64,000 nt of DNA from DASQFQ01 sp963802905 (GCA_963802905.1 CAWDKH010000024.1:4701-68700); one strand, 5' to 3'; positions 18,093 to 26,861 are shown, numbered from the stretch's first letter. Translations and numbers: made by a program. The notes: a model not told the origin generated them from the letters alone.

Positions 18093-18976
18093 CAGAGTTG
18101 GTCGAACGCGCCGAACCGCCGCGCGGTCAGCAGGTAGAGGATCATGACCGCCACCGGCACCGTCGCGAACGCCGCGGCGAGCGGCAGGTTGTTCGCCACG
18201 CCGACGTTGTTGTAGACGACGTTGCCGATGAACTGCGTGCTCGAGACGAGCCCCGGCGTGATGTAGTCGCCGAGCGTCAGCGAGAACGTGAAGATCGAGC
18301 CCGCCACCAGCGCCGGCAGCGCGAGCGGGAGCACCACGCGGCGCAGCGTCGTCCACGGCTTGCCGCCGAGGTCACCCGAGGCGTCGAGCAGCGAGTCGGG
18401 GATCCGCTCGAGCCCGGCGTAGACCGGGATGATCATGTACGGCAGCCACAGGTAGGAGAAGACGAGCCACGTGGCGACGTTGCCGAACCCGGGGCCCTTG
18501 AGGCCGAACGGGTCGAGCGCCCAGTTGAGGATCCCGTCCTCGGCGAGGATCGTGCGCCACGCGTAGACCTTCACGAGGTAGCTCGACCACAGCGGCATCA
18601 GCACCGCGACGAGCAGCAGGTTGCGCGTCCGCGGCGTCGCCACCTTGGCCATGAAGAACGCGATCGGGAACGCGATCACCGCGTCGGTGACCGTCACCGC
18701 GGCGGCGATCGCGATCGTCCGCACCACGATCGTCCGGTAGACGTCCCCCTCCCACAACGTCTGGAAGTTCTGGAACGAGAAGCCGCGCACCACCTCGCCG
18801 CTGAACGTGTCGAGGTGCCAGAACGCGGCGACGAACAGGACCGCGAGCGAGCCCAGGTACGCGATGCCGAGCCAGCCGAGCGGCCCCGCCAGCAGCAATG
18901 AGAGCTGCAGCCGGGGCCGCCCGTGCAGGTGGCTTTTCTTCTTCAGCCCTTGATCTCCGTCCACGCCTGGACCCAT
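18092..18976 (-). CDS. potB: Spermidine/putrescine-type ABC transporter permease PotB
   Basis: 294 residues from ATG. AAGGA lies about 9 nt before it, but a GTG at 18964 and a CTG overlapping the potD stop are also possible. Membrane helices start at LQLSLLLAGPLGWLGIAYLG. PotB landmarks include LLVAVLMPLWSSYLVKVYAW and the EAA-type loop LLDASGDLGGKPWTTLRRVV. The gene overlaps the end of potD by 34 bp with this start. Second permease half of the importer. Confidence 0.9.
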   Translation of the reverse strand: MGPGVDGDQGLKKKSHLHGRPRLQLSLLLAGPLGWLGIAYLGSLAVLFVAAFWHLDTFSGEVVRGFSFQNFQTLWEGDVYRTIVVRTIAIAAAVTVTDAVIAFPIAFFMAKVATPRTRNLLLVAVLMPLWSSYLVKVYAWRTILAEDGILNWALDPFGLKGPGFGNVATWLVFSYLWLPYMIIPVYAGLERIPDSLLDASGDLGGKPWTTLRRVVLPLALPALVAGSIFTFSLTLGDYITPGLVSSTQFIGNVVYNNVGVANNLPLAAAFATVPVAVMILYLLTARRFGAFDQL

Positions 18977-20145
18977 TCGGAGTAGTCCTTGCAGACCGCC
19001 CCGCGGTCGTCACCGCACTCCTTGCGCGGCGTGGTCCAGTACGAGACCTGGTCGAAGTAGGCCTCGTCGTCGGCGTGGAAGATCTTGCAGTGGTCCTTGG
19101 CCGCGGTCTCGGCGCACGCCTTGGCGTTCGACGGCGCCTCCCCGAACCACTCGGCCACCGCGGCGTTCGCCTTCGGCGACACGATGTGGTCCATCCACAT
19201 GTACATGCAGTTCGGGTTCTTGGCCTTGGACGAGATCATCCAGGTGTCCGACCACCCGGTCGCGCCCTCCTTCGGCAGCACCGTCTTGATCGGCACCTTG
19301 TCGGCCTCGAGCAGGTTCGCGATCACCTGCCAGGTCGTGCCGATGGTCGAGTTGCCGTTCGCGAAGGCCGCCTGCTCCTTCGTGTAGTCCGACCAGTACT
19401 CGCCGATGTTCTCGCGCTGCGCCTTGAGCAGGTCGACGGACGCCTGGAACTGCTTGTCGTCGAGCTCGTAGACGTTGTCGATCTTGAGGTCGGGCTTGGT
19501 CGCCTTCAGGTACAGCGCCGCGTCGGCGATGTAGATCGGGTTGTCGTAGGCCGTGACCTTGCCCTTGTTGGCCGACGCCTGGTCGAAGACCGCGCCCCAC
19601 GAGTCCGGCGCCTGCTTGATCTTGTCCGAGCGCCACATCAGCAGGTTCGCGCCGCGGCCGTGCGGGATGCCGTACGGCGTGCCGTCGACCGAGTTCCACG
19701 GCTTGTCCTTCAGCGCCGGGTAGATGTCGGCGTAGTTCTTGACCAGGTCGGTGTTGACCGGCGCGACGTCGCCGCCCGCGATCAGGCGCAGCGTCGCGTC
19801 ACCGGACGCAGAGACGCCGTCGTACTGGCCGGTGCGCATCAGCGTGACCATCTCGTCGGAGGTGTTGCCGATCTTGACGTTGACCTGGCAGCCCGTCTGC
19901 TTCTCGAAGTCCGACACCCAGTCGACCTTCGGGTCGGTCGAGCCGTCCTCGACGTAGCCGGCCCAGGCGATCAGGTTGACCTTGCCCTCGCCGGCGCCGA
20001 GCTTGTCGAGCGCCTTCGGCCCCTTCGGCGCCTTGACCTCGCCGCTCGACGACGAGTCGCTGCTGTCATCGCCGCCGCAGGCCACCACGCCGAGCGACAG
20101 CACCGCGGCGATCGCAAAGACCACCGTCCATGGACCCCTCTTCAT
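18943..20145 (-). CDS. potD: Polyamine-type ABC transporter substrate-binding lipoprotein PotD
   Basis: 400 residues. The N terminus is a lipoprotein signal (AVLSLGVVACGG, lipidated Cys near residue 20) followed by a Ser/Asp-rich linker. The mature part is a PotD/PotF type II periplasmic-binding fold (VNLIAWAGYVEDG, YGIPHGRGANLLMW). The cysteine content near the C terminus is unusual (NPNCMYMW, NAKACAETAAKDHCK, PRKECGDD, GAVCKD) and suggests disulfides in the extracellular protein. The ligand is not certain. The start ATG is 5 nt after GGAGGA and overlaps the potA stop. Confidence 0.9.
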   Translation of the reverse strand: MKRGPWTVVFAIAAVLSLGVVACGGDDSSDSSSSGEVKAPKGPKALDKLGAGEGKVNLIAWAGYVEDGSTDPKVDWVSDFEKQTGCQVNVKIGNTSDEMVTLMRTGQYDGVSASGDATLRLIAGGDVAPVNTDLVKNYADIYPALKDKPWNSVDGTPYGIPHGRGANLLMWRSDKIKQAPDSWGAVFDQASANKGKVTAYDNPIYIADAALYLKATKPDLKIDNVYELDDKQFQASVDLLKAQRENIGEYWSDYTKEQAAFANGNSTIGTTWQVIANLLEADKVPIKTVLPKEGATGWSDTWMISSKAKNPNCMYMWMDHIVSPKANAAVAEWFGEAPSNAKACAETAAKDHCKIFHADDEAYFDQVSYWTTPRKECGDDRGAVCKDYSEWVQAWTEIKG

Positions 20146-21161
20146 GACTCCTCCTTCTCCTTGACCGCGAAGGTGTGCTCCTCGCGCCAACCGATCCTGA
20201 CCCTTCGTCCCTTTTCCTCGAGCGCCTCCGCCGACGACGTCTCGAGGTTCTGCTGTACGACCTGCAACTCGCCGCCCGCGTCGAGATCCACCAGGTAGCG
20301 CGTGATCATCCCCGCGTAGCTGACGTCGCGGACCTTGCCCTCCTCGATGTGGAGGCCGTCCGCCTCCGGATCCAGCCGCACCTTCTCCGGGCGGATCGTG
20401 AAGCGCTTGCCGTTGCGCTCGAGCACGTTCGAGACGCCGACGAAGCCCGCGACGAACGTGTTCGCCGGGTGCTCGTAGACCTCGGCCGGGACGCCGACCT
20501 GCTCGATCTTGCCCTCGTTGAAGACCGCGAGGCGGTCGCTCATCGTCAGCGCCTCCTCCTGGTCGTGCGTGACGTAGACGAACGTGATGCCGACGTCGCC
20601 CTGGATGCGCTTGAGCTCGACCTGCATCTCCTGGCGCAGCTTGAGGTCGAGCGCGCCGAGCGGCTCGTCGAGCAGCAGCACCTTCGGCCGGTTGACGATC
20701 GCGCGGGCGAGCGCGACGCGCTGGCGCTGGCCGCCGGAGAGCTGCGCCGGCTTGCGGTCCTCGTGTGTCGGGAGCCGCACGAGCTCGAGCGCCTCGGCGG
20801 CGCGGCGGCGGCGCTCGCTCTTCTCGACCTTGGCGATCTTGAGCCCGTACTCGACGTTCTCGCCGATCGTCATGTGCGGGAACAGCGCGTAGTCCTGGAA
20901 GACCGTGTTGACGTCGCGCGCGTAGGGCGGCAGCGGGCCGACGTCGGTGCCGCGCAGCTCGATCGTCCCCTCGTCGGGGATCGCGAAGCCGGCGATCAGC
21001 CGCAACGTCGTCGTCTTGCCGGAGCCGGAAGGGCCGAGCAGCGTGAAGAACTCGCCCTGGGCGACGTCGAGATCGATGCCGTCCACGGCCGCGAAGTCGC
21101 CGTAGCGCTTGGTCAGCCCGCGCAGGGAGATGTCGGGCAGGGCTGTCCTATTCACGTCCAT
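20142..21161 (-). CDS. potA: Polyamine-type ABC transporter ATPase PotA
   Basis: 339 residues. Walker A is GPSGSGKTTT, the Q loop follows in VFQDYALFPHM, the signature is LSGGQRQRVALARA, Walker B is KVLLLDEPLGALD and the H-loop is VTHDQEEAL. The C-terminal TOBE domain has FTIRPEKVRL. It powers PotBC. Start chosen at the ATG of MDVNRTALPD; an upstream in-frame start would add a non-conserved leader. First gene of the seven-gene chain down to DUF1385. Confidence 0.92.
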   Translation of the reverse strand: MDVNRTALPDISLRGLTKRYGDFAAVDGIDLDVAQGEFFTLLGPSGSGKTTTLRLIAGFAIPDEGTIELRGTDVGPLPPYARDVNTVFQDYALFPHMTIGENVEYGLKIAKVEKSERRRRAAEALELVRLPTHEDRKPAQLSGGQRQRVALARAIVNRPKVLLLDEPLGALDLKLRQEMQVELKRIQGDVGITFVYVTHDQEEALTMSDRLAVFNEGKIEQVGVPAEVYEHPANTFVAGFVGVSNVLERNGKRFTIRPEKVRLDPEADGLHIEEGKVRDVSYAGMITRYLVDLDAGGELQVVQQNLETSSAEALEEKGRRVRIGWREEHTFAVKEKEES

Positions 21162-21211
21162 GGCGAGCCTATTGGCGCGGTCTTCGCACCAATTGGACAA
21201 ACCGGCCGCTG

Positions 21212-21258
21212 TACTTGGCCACCATGGAGCGACTTTTCGACCCTCCCGAGGAAGAGCC
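21212..21258 (+). repeat. Duplicated 5' end of rarA (remnant or leader peptide), copy A
   Basis: 47 nt that match 25506-25552, which spans the promoter and first 12 codons of rarA, at 41 of 47 positions. The encoded 12 residues (MERLFDPPEEEP) are identical, while five codons differ only at the third base. After residue 12 the reading continues with weak similarity (E-L-T, GPLA) and then runs into the hairpin at 21276. Either a decayed partial rarA copy or a short translated peptide. Confidence 0.7.
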
Positions 21259-21275
21259 TGCCGCGGAGCTCACCG

Positions 21276-21304
21276 AAGAGGGCCGGCGCCACACCGGCCC
21301 TCTT
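21276..21304. terminator. Strong hairpin downstream of the redox operon
   Basis: Perfect 11-bp stem (arms 21276-21286 and 21294-21304) with a 7-nt loop, just past the stop of the minus-strand F420-type gene. There is no U-run, as is common in high-GC actinobacterial terminators. It also lies inside the open frame that follows the rarA-like start. Confidence 0.6.
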
Positions 21305-21316
21305 GCCACGTCAGCG

Positions 21317-22393
21317 CTAGGCGGGCGCCGCTGTGAAAGCCGGCATCATCCGCTCGGCCACGAGCTTGAGCTGGCCCTGCATGTCCGGGACGTTCGCGAC
21401 CTCCTCACCCGAGAACAGCTTCACGATCGCCGGGTCGGCGAGGGCGAGGACCATGTGGTTGACACCGGTCGGCTCGATGTCGGCCTTGATCTTCTCGACG
21501 CACTCCTCGGGCGTGCCGGCGAGCGAGAGTTTCTCGGAGTACTCGGGCTTGAACAGCTCGACCGCCTTCGGGATGTCACCCGCGCCGAGCGCCTCGACCA
21601 CCGGCGCCAGCTCCGACGCCTCGATCCCGTGGCGAGCGAGCTGCTCCGGCGGCATCGAGGAGATGTAGAACGCCACGAGGATGCGCGCCGCGCGCTTCGC
21701 CGCTTCCGAGTCGTCGGAGACTACGGTCACCGTCCATGCGCCGAGGTCGAGGTCGGCGACGTCGCGGCCCGCCTTCTCGGCGCCCTCACGCGTCTTCTCG
21801 GTCATGTAGTCGTAGGCCTCGCGCGAGTAGGACAGCGCGTGGTGCACCCCGTCGGCGAGCTCGCCCGCCGTGCGGAACGAGCGCGGCCCCTTCATCGCGC
21901 CCATCTTGATCGGGAACGGGTCCTGGACCGGCCGCGCGAACGTGTAGAGGCCGTTGTACTTGAAGAAATCGCCCTCGAACGTGATCGCCCCGTCGGCCAG
22001 GAACGTGCGCATCACATGGATGGCCTCGCGCAGCCGCGACAGCGGCTTCTGGCTCTCCCAGTCGATCCCGTACTGCGACAGCAGCCCGAAGTTGCCGGTC
22101 GAGACGATCAGCTCCATGCGCCCGTTGGTGAGCTCGTCGAGCGTGGCGATCTGCTGGACGATCAGCGTCGGCTCGCGCAGGAAGACGTGCGTGACGTTGG
22201 GCCCGAAGCGGATGCGCTCCGTCTTGTCGGCGGCGGCCGCGAACACCGTGTACGGGTCCTTGTGCCAGGTTTCGTCGACCGAGTACGCCGCATAGAAGCC
22301 GAGCTCGTCGGCCGTCCGGATCGTGTCGATGCACTCCTGCAGCGGATAGTCGGGGAGCATGCAGAAGCTCCAGCGCATGCCGTTCTCGCCCAT
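21317..22393 (-). CDS. LLM-class (luciferase-like) F420/flavin-dependent oxidoreductase
   Basis: 358 residues of a luciferase-like TIM barrel: FCMLPDYPLQECIDTIRTAD, RIRFGPNVTHVF, ELIVSTGNFG, GELADGVHHAL and a C-terminal GTPEECVEKIKADI. The layout resembles F420-dependent methylenetetrahydromethanopterin reductase-like and glucose-6-phosphate dehydrogenase-like enzymes. Whether it uses F420 or FMN cannot be settled by eye. The start ATG follows AAGGAGGAG and overlaps the stop of the 85-residue gene (TGATG). Last gene of a four-gene operon. Confidence 0.85.
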   Translation of the reverse strand: MGENGMRWSFCMLPDYPLQECIDTIRTADELGFYAAYSVDETWHKDPYTVFAAAADKTERIRFGPNVTHVFLREPTLIVQQIATLDELTNGRMELIVSTGNFGLLSQYGIDWESQKPLSRLREAIHVMRTFLADGAITFEGDFFKYNGLYTFARPVQDPFPIKMGAMKGPRSFRTAGELADGVHHALSYSREAYDYMTEKTREGAEKAGRDVADLDLGAWTVTVVSDDSEAAKRAARILVAFYISSMPPEQLARHGIEASELAPVVEALGAGDIPKAVELFKPEYSEKLSLAGTPEECVEKIKADIEPTGVNHMVLALADPAIVKLFSGEEVANVPDMQGQLKLVAERMMPAFTAAPA

Positions 22394-22650
22394 CACTCCT
22401 CCTCCTTGGTGGTTTCGCTCTCCTCGCCCGCGAGCAGCACCTCGTCGGCGAAGTGGTCGTGCATCCAGTCGAGGTAGTCCCAGCGGCCGTCGACGATGCG
22501 CTGCGTGTCCCAGGCCGGGAACGGCTGCTGTCCGGTCAGCTCCATCAGCGAGGGGTCGACCTCGTAGACGTGCTCGAAGCGCATCACGACCGCCTCGTTG
22601 ATCTGCCGCGGCTCGGGCGGCTGCTGGTCGCCCAGTCTGAAGATGCTCAT
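22393..22650 (-). CDS. Small hypothetical protein of the redox operon
   Basis: 85 residues starting MSIFRLGDQQPPEP, rich in acidic and aromatic residues, with WDTQRIVDGRWDYLDWMHDH in the second half and a charged end ETTKEEE. No membrane segment and no cysteine pair. It overlaps the FAD-oxidase stop by 4 bp and the F420-type start, so it is translated as part of the set and is likely a subunit or adaptor. I do not recognise the family. Confidence 0.7.
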   Translation of the reverse strand: MSIFRLGDQQPPEPRQINEAVVMRFEHVYEVDPSLMELTGQQPFPAWDTQRIVDGRWDYLDWMHDHFADEVLLAGEESETTKEEE

Positions 22651-24158
22651 TCGTAGGCCTCGTCGAGGGACTGCTTGCCGGGGTTCATGACGTTGTTGGG
22701 GTCGAGCGCGCGCTTGATCGCCTTCACGACCGGCCACGCGCTTCCCATCTCCGTGGGGACGAGCTCGGCGTCGCCGGCCCGCGTGGCGCCGTGGCAGGCG
22801 GTGATCGAGCCGCCGTGGGCGAGCGTGACCTCGGAGATCTCGCGCTTGCACTCGACCCAGGCGTTCCAGTTCTCCTCGTCGAGGCGCTGCTCCCAGATCC
22901 CGACGTCGATCTCGACGAGGTAGTCGGCCCACGGCTTGTAGGGGCCGTTGGTGTAGGCGAACATCCCCCAGTCGTCGAAGATGCCGTAGCGCTCGCGGTA
23001 GCGCGCGACGATCGCGTGCCACTCCTCGCGCACCTTCGGCAGCGCCGAGTAGTTGAGCGCGGCGTCCTCGCAGTGCCACGACATCGGGACCGCCTGGCCT
23101 TCCTTCGAGCGGCCGTGCAGCGGGATCGCGTAGCGGTCGTGGCGCGAGGCCCAGTCGCCGGCCGAGATCTCGTCGCCGAGGTACTTCCCGCCGGCGCTGC
23201 GCCCGAGCTGCATCACGACCTTGGACGCGGGCTCGACCTCGACGCGGCGGCCGTACATCGCGACCGCCACCACCGCGCGCACCGACTCGGGCTGCTCGAT
23301 GTAGGCCTCGTCGTCGCGACGCAGGTAGTTGATCTTCCACTCGTCGAACAGCACGACGCCGGCGAGCGTCGCGAGCCCCGACTTGGCGAGGATGCCGGTC
23401 GTCTCCCACGCGCCCGCGTAGTCCTCGAACGCGAAGAACGCCGCGAACTCGGTCTCCGGCCGCGGCGCGAGCTCGAGCGTCGCCTCCGTGCAGATGCCCA
23501 GCGTGCCCTGATGGCCGGTGAATAGCTGCTTGAGGTTGAGGCCCGTCGAGGACTTGCGCAGCTTGCGCCCGCCGCCGTCGCCGATCTGCGCGATGTCGCC
23601 GGTCGGGAGGACGACCTGCATCGAGACGACGTTCTCGCGCGTGTGGCCGAAGCGCGCGCCGAGCAGCGACCAGCCGCCGGCGCCGATGCGGCCGCCGACG
23701 AGCGAGCACGGGTAGGACGCCGGGTCGTCGGGATAGAAGACGCCGTGCTTCCGGAGCTCCTCGTTGAGCTTGAGCATGTTGATGCCCGTCCCGACGGTGA
23801 CGGTGCGATCCACGAGGTCGACCTCGTGGATCTTGTTCATGAGCTTGACGTCGACGAGGATGCCGCCGCGCAGCGGGACGGCGCCGTCGGAGAGCCCGGT
23901 GCCGCCGGCGCGCGGCACCACCGGGATGCCGAGCCGGTTGGCGAGCTTGACGACCTCCGAGACCTCCTGGGCGGAGACCGGGAGCACGGCGACGTCGGGC
24001 ATGTGGTCGGCCCAGCGGTGGACGGGGAACGGCGCCGGGACGCGCGTGCGGTTGACGCGCGAGCTGAGGTTGTCGAGCACGCGGTCGGGGTCGCCGATGA
24101 TCGCGCGCAGCTCGTCGAGGACCGCCTCGTCGACCGCGCTCTTGAAGGCGACGCTCAT
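22647..24158 (-). CDS. FAD-linked oxidase, GlcD/lactate-dehydrogenase-like
   Basis: 503 residues. The FAD-binding type 4 domain is plain: VVPRAGGTGLSDGAVPLRGG (the pyrophosphate loop), YPCSLVGGRIGAGGWSLLGA and GHQGTLGICTEATLEL. The C-terminal cap ends LDPNNVMNPGK, as in glycolate oxidase GlcD and D-lactate dehydrogenases. It oxidises a 2-hydroxy acid or similar and passes electrons to the Fe-S partner encoded just upstream. The start ATG overlaps the stop of that gene. Confidence 0.85.
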   Translation of the reverse strand: MSVAFKSAVDEAVLDELRAIIGDPDRVLDNLSSRVNRTRVPAPFPVHRWADHMPDVAVLPVSAQEVSEVVKLANRLGIPVVPRAGGTGLSDGAVPLRGGILVDVKLMNKIHEVDLVDRTVTVGTGINMLKLNEELRKHGVFYPDDPASYPCSLVGGRIGAGGWSLLGARFGHTRENVVSMQVVLPTGDIAQIGDGGGRKLRKSSTGLNLKQLFTGHQGTLGICTEATLELAPRPETEFAAFFAFEDYAGAWETTGILAKSGLATLAGVVLFDEWKINYLRRDDEAYIEQPESVRAVVAVAMYGRRVEVEPASKVVMQLGRSAGGKYLGDEISAGDWASRHDRYAIPLHGRSKEGQAVPMSWHCEDAALNYSALPKVREEWHAIVARYRERYGIFDDWGMFAYTNGPYKPWADYLVEIDVGIWEQRLDEENWNAWVECKREISEVTLAHGGSITACHGATRAGDAELVPTEMGSAWPVVKAIKRALDPNNVMNPGKQSLDEAYE

Positions 24159-25414
24159 GACTGAGCCTCGGGCGCCGCGGCATGCGTGTGCCCGCCGACC
24201 TCGATGCCCGCCGACTGTGCGACGAGCTCGAACAGGTCCATCACCTCCAGCTGGGCCGCGTCCCCGGCCTCCGACAGCGGCCGCTCGGACCACGGGCAGG
24301 CGCTGATCAGCGTGTCGACCTCGAGCTCGTTCGCACGCGCCACGCGCCTGCGGCTGATCTCGGCGGTGATCTCGGGCTTCTCGACCGGCAGCCCGCCGCC
24401 GCCACCCGAGCAGTAGGACCACTGCGTGACGTGGTCGACGTCGCGGAACTCGATGCCGGGCACCGCGCGCAGCAGCTCGCGCGGGGCCTTGTGCACCCCC
24501 TTGCGCTTGTTGAGCCGGCAGGGGTCGTGGTAGGTGACCGTGCGCTCGACCGGCTGCGTGAGCGCGATCCGGCCTTCCTTGACGAGGTCGTTGACGAGCT
24601 CGACGCCGAGGACGATCTCGAACTCGTAGTCGTCGCCGAAGTAGCGCGGGTAGTCCTCGGTGAAGGCGATGAAGTCGTGCGGGTCGGGGGCGATGATCCG
24701 CTTCGCGCCGACCGCGCGCCAGTCGGCGACGTTGTGCTCGGCGTGCTTGCGGGCGAGGTCGACATAGCCCATCTCGGCGGCCGGGCCGCCGCAGCACCAC
24801 TGCTCGCGCATGAGGCCGAACTCGTAGCCCGCAGTCTGCAAGAGCTGGGCGAACGCGCGTGTGTAGGAGGTGCGGTAGAAGGCTGCCTCGCAGTCGACGA
24901 ACAGGATCGCTTCGCCGCCGATCGGGATGTCGAGCCCCTCGGCCCAGTCGGCGACGTGCTCCTGGGAGACGTCGATCTCGCCCAGCACCGGCTCGTTGTG
25001 GTGCTCGGCCAGGCGCGCGTTCCACTGCTTCCAGCCTTCGCGCTCGTTGCCGGTGGCGACCATCAGCGCGCGCATGGCCTTGACGACGTCGACCGTGCGC
25101 GTGCGATGCCGGTAGAAGTCGCCGAGCATCAGCGTGTTGGGACAGCGCAGCTCGCAGGCGCCGCACTGCGTGCAGTGGACGAAGTCGTCGGCGACGTCCT
25201 CGACGCCGACGAGCCCCTTCTCCATCGCGACGATGCTGGCGTGGAACGCCGTCGGCGTGTGGTTCTCGTTGCGCGTCACCTGCATGACCGGGCAGACCTC
25301 GCGGCAGAACTTGTGGCCAGAGGAGAAGCACCCGTAGGCGTTGCCGCGCCACTGCTCGACGAACTCCTCGGTCAGCCGGGCATCCCCGTTCGCGTCGTAG
25401 CCATTGCCAGCCAC
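24155..25414 (-). CDS. Fe-S/CCG-domain oxidoreductase subunit (GlcF/HdrD-like)
   Basis: 419 residues from a GTG with GAGGAGGA 7 nt upstream. N-terminal ferredoxin-type clusters show CREVCPVM and CTQCGACELRCP. Two CCG domains follow (WCCGGPAAEMG; HDPCRLNKRKG with YCSGGGGG). The fold matches the Fe-S subunits of glycolate oxidase, glycerol-3-phosphate dehydrogenase and heterodisulfide reductase. It pairs with the FAD-linked oxidase encoded next. The first cluster region lacks a full second set of four Cys (CFSSGHKFCREVC), so the number of clusters is uncertain. First gene of the operon, divergent from rarA. Confidence 0.85.
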   Translation of the reverse strand: MAGNGYDANGDARLTEEFVEQWRGNAYGCFSSGHKFCREVCPVMQVTRNENHTPTAFHASIVAMEKGLVGVEDVADDFVHCTQCGACELRCPNTLMLGDFYRHRTRTVDVVKAMRALMVATGNEREGWKQWNARLAEHHNEPVLGEIDVSQEHVADWAEGLDIPIGGEAILFVDCEAAFYRTSYTRAFAQLLQTAGYEFGLMREQWCCGGPAAEMGYVDLARKHAEHNVADWRAVGAKRIIAPDPHDFIAFTEDYPRYFGDDYEFEIVLGVELVNDLVKEGRIALTQPVERTVTYHDPCRLNKRKGVHKAPRELLRAVPGIEFRDVDHVTQWSYCSGGGGGLPVEKPEITAEISRRRVARANELEVDTLISACPWSERPLSEAGDAAQLEVMDLFELVAQSAGIEVGGHTHAAAPEAQS

Positions 25415-25503
25415 AGCTGAGTCCTCCTCGTCGGACGCCGATGCGATCGCGCACCCCGGAGCTAATCGAAAGTGAGCACTCCGAGCAAGCCGAGATGACC
25501 CGC

Positions 25504-25552
25504 GATACTTGGCCGCGATGGAGCGCCTGTTCGATCCACCCGAGGAAGAGCC
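25504..25552 (+). promoter_or_regulatory. rarA start region: leaderless promoter and repeat copy B
   Basis: GATACT (25504-25509) ends 8 nt before the rarA ATG. Positions 25506-25552 are the intact copy of the duplicated block also found at 21212-21258. In both copies the tract TACTTGGCC precedes the ATG by 3 nt. Confidence 0.5.
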
Positions 25553-26834
25553 CACCCACGAGGTGACGGACGGCCCCTTGGCCGCCCGCATGCGCCCTCG
25601 GCGCCTCGACGAGTTCGTCGGCCAGGAGCACCTGCTCGGCGAGGGCTCCGCGCTGCGGGCCTCGCTGGAGTCCGGCGAGCCGCACTCGATGGTGCTCTAC
25701 GGGCCCCCGGGAACGGGCAAGACGACGCTCGCGCGGCTCGCGGCCGAGCACGCCAGCGCGGCGTTCGAGGAGCTGTCGGCGGTCAACGCGGGCCGGGCCG
25801 AGGTCCGCGAGGTGATCGCGCGCGCTACCGAGCGGAAACGCGGCGGCCGGGCGACGATCTTCTTCCTCGACGAGATCCACCGCTTCAACAAGGCCCAGCA
25901 GGACGCGCTGCTCCCCGCCGTCGAGGAGGGCCTGGTGACGCTGATCGGGGCGACGACGGAGAACCCCTACTTCGAGGTCAACTCCGCCCTGCTCTCCCGC
26001 GCGCAGGTCTACGAGCTGCGAGCGCTGGACTCGTCCGACCTCGAGGCGCTGATGCGGCGGGCGCTCGAGCGCGGCGCCGGCGAGGGGATCGAGGTGCCCG
26101 ACGACGTCATCACGTTCCTCGCCGTGCGCGCCGGAGGCGACGCGCGGACGGCGCTCAACGCGCTCGAGCTCGCGGTCACGACGGCGCAGCGGGGCCAGGA
26201 GCCGCGCGTCTCGATGGGCGACGCCGAGGACGCGCTGCAGCGCAAGGCCGTGCTCTACGACAAGGCCGGCGACCAGCACTACGACTACATCTCGGCCTGG
26301 ATCAAGTCGACGCGCGGCTCGGATCCCGACGCCTCGCTCTACTACCTCGCGGCGATGGTCGAGGGCGGCGAGGACCCGCGCTTCATCGCGCGCCGCATGA
26401 TCGTGCTGGCCTCCGAGGACATCGGCAACGCCGACCCGCAGGCGCTCCCGATCGCGGTCGCCGCCGCGCACGCGGTCGAGCACGTCGGCTTCCCCGAGGC
26501 GGAGTTCGCGCTCGCCCAGGCGGCGATCTACCTGTCGCTGGCGCCGAAGTCCGACGCGGTCAAGCGCGCGATGGGCGAGGTCCACGGCTACATCCGCGAG
26601 TACGGGACCAAGTCGCCGCCGCCGGCGCTGCAGTCGGCGGCCTACCCGGCGGCGCGCAAGCTCGGGCGCGGCAAGGGCTACGACTATCCGCACGGGCATC
26701 CCGGCCACGTCAACGACCAGGAGCACCTGCCCGAGGGCCTCGAGGGGCTGCGCTTCTACTTCCCGGACGAGGGCGAGCCGGAGGCGCGTGAGCGCCTGGC
26801 GGCGATCCGAAAGGCGCGCGGCCGGCAGGAATAA
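25518..26834 (+). CDS. rarA: Replication-associated recombination protein A (MgsA/RarA AAA ATPase)
   Basis: 438 residues. After an acidic lead (MERLFDPPEEEP) the conserved entry MRPRRLDEFVGQEHLLGEGS appears, then Walker A GPPGTGKTT, Walker B FFLDEIHRFNKAQQD, sensor 1 GATTENPYFEVNSALLSR, and the C-terminal tetramerisation part with KAGDQHYDYISAWIKS and PQALPIAVAAAHAVEHVG. RarA acts at stalled forks and ssDNA gaps. The start codon is the one shared with the duplicated block. Confidence 0.95.
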   Translation: MERLFDPPEEEPTHEVTDGPLAARMRPRRLDEFVGQEHLLGEGSALRASLESGEPHSMVLYGPPGTGKTTLARLAAEHASAAFEELSAVNAGRAEVREVIARATERKRGGRATIFFLDEIHRFNKAQQDALLPAVEEGLVTLIGATTENPYFEVNSALLSRAQVYELRALDSSDLEALMRRALERGAGEGIEVPDDVITFLAVRAGGDARTALNALELAVTTAQRGQEPRVSMGDAEDALQRKAVLYDKAGDQHYDYISAWIKSTRGSDPDASLYYLAAMVEGGEDPRFIARRMIVLASEDIGNADPQALPIAVAAAHAVEHVGFPEAEFALAQAAIYLSLAPKSDAVKRAMGEVHGYIREYGTKSPPPALQSAAYPAARKLGRGKGYDYPHGHPGHVNDQEHLPEGLEGLRFYFPDEGEPEARERLAAIRKARGRQE

Positions 26835-26861
26835 CCCCGCGGTGCGGGCGTCCAGGAGGTC

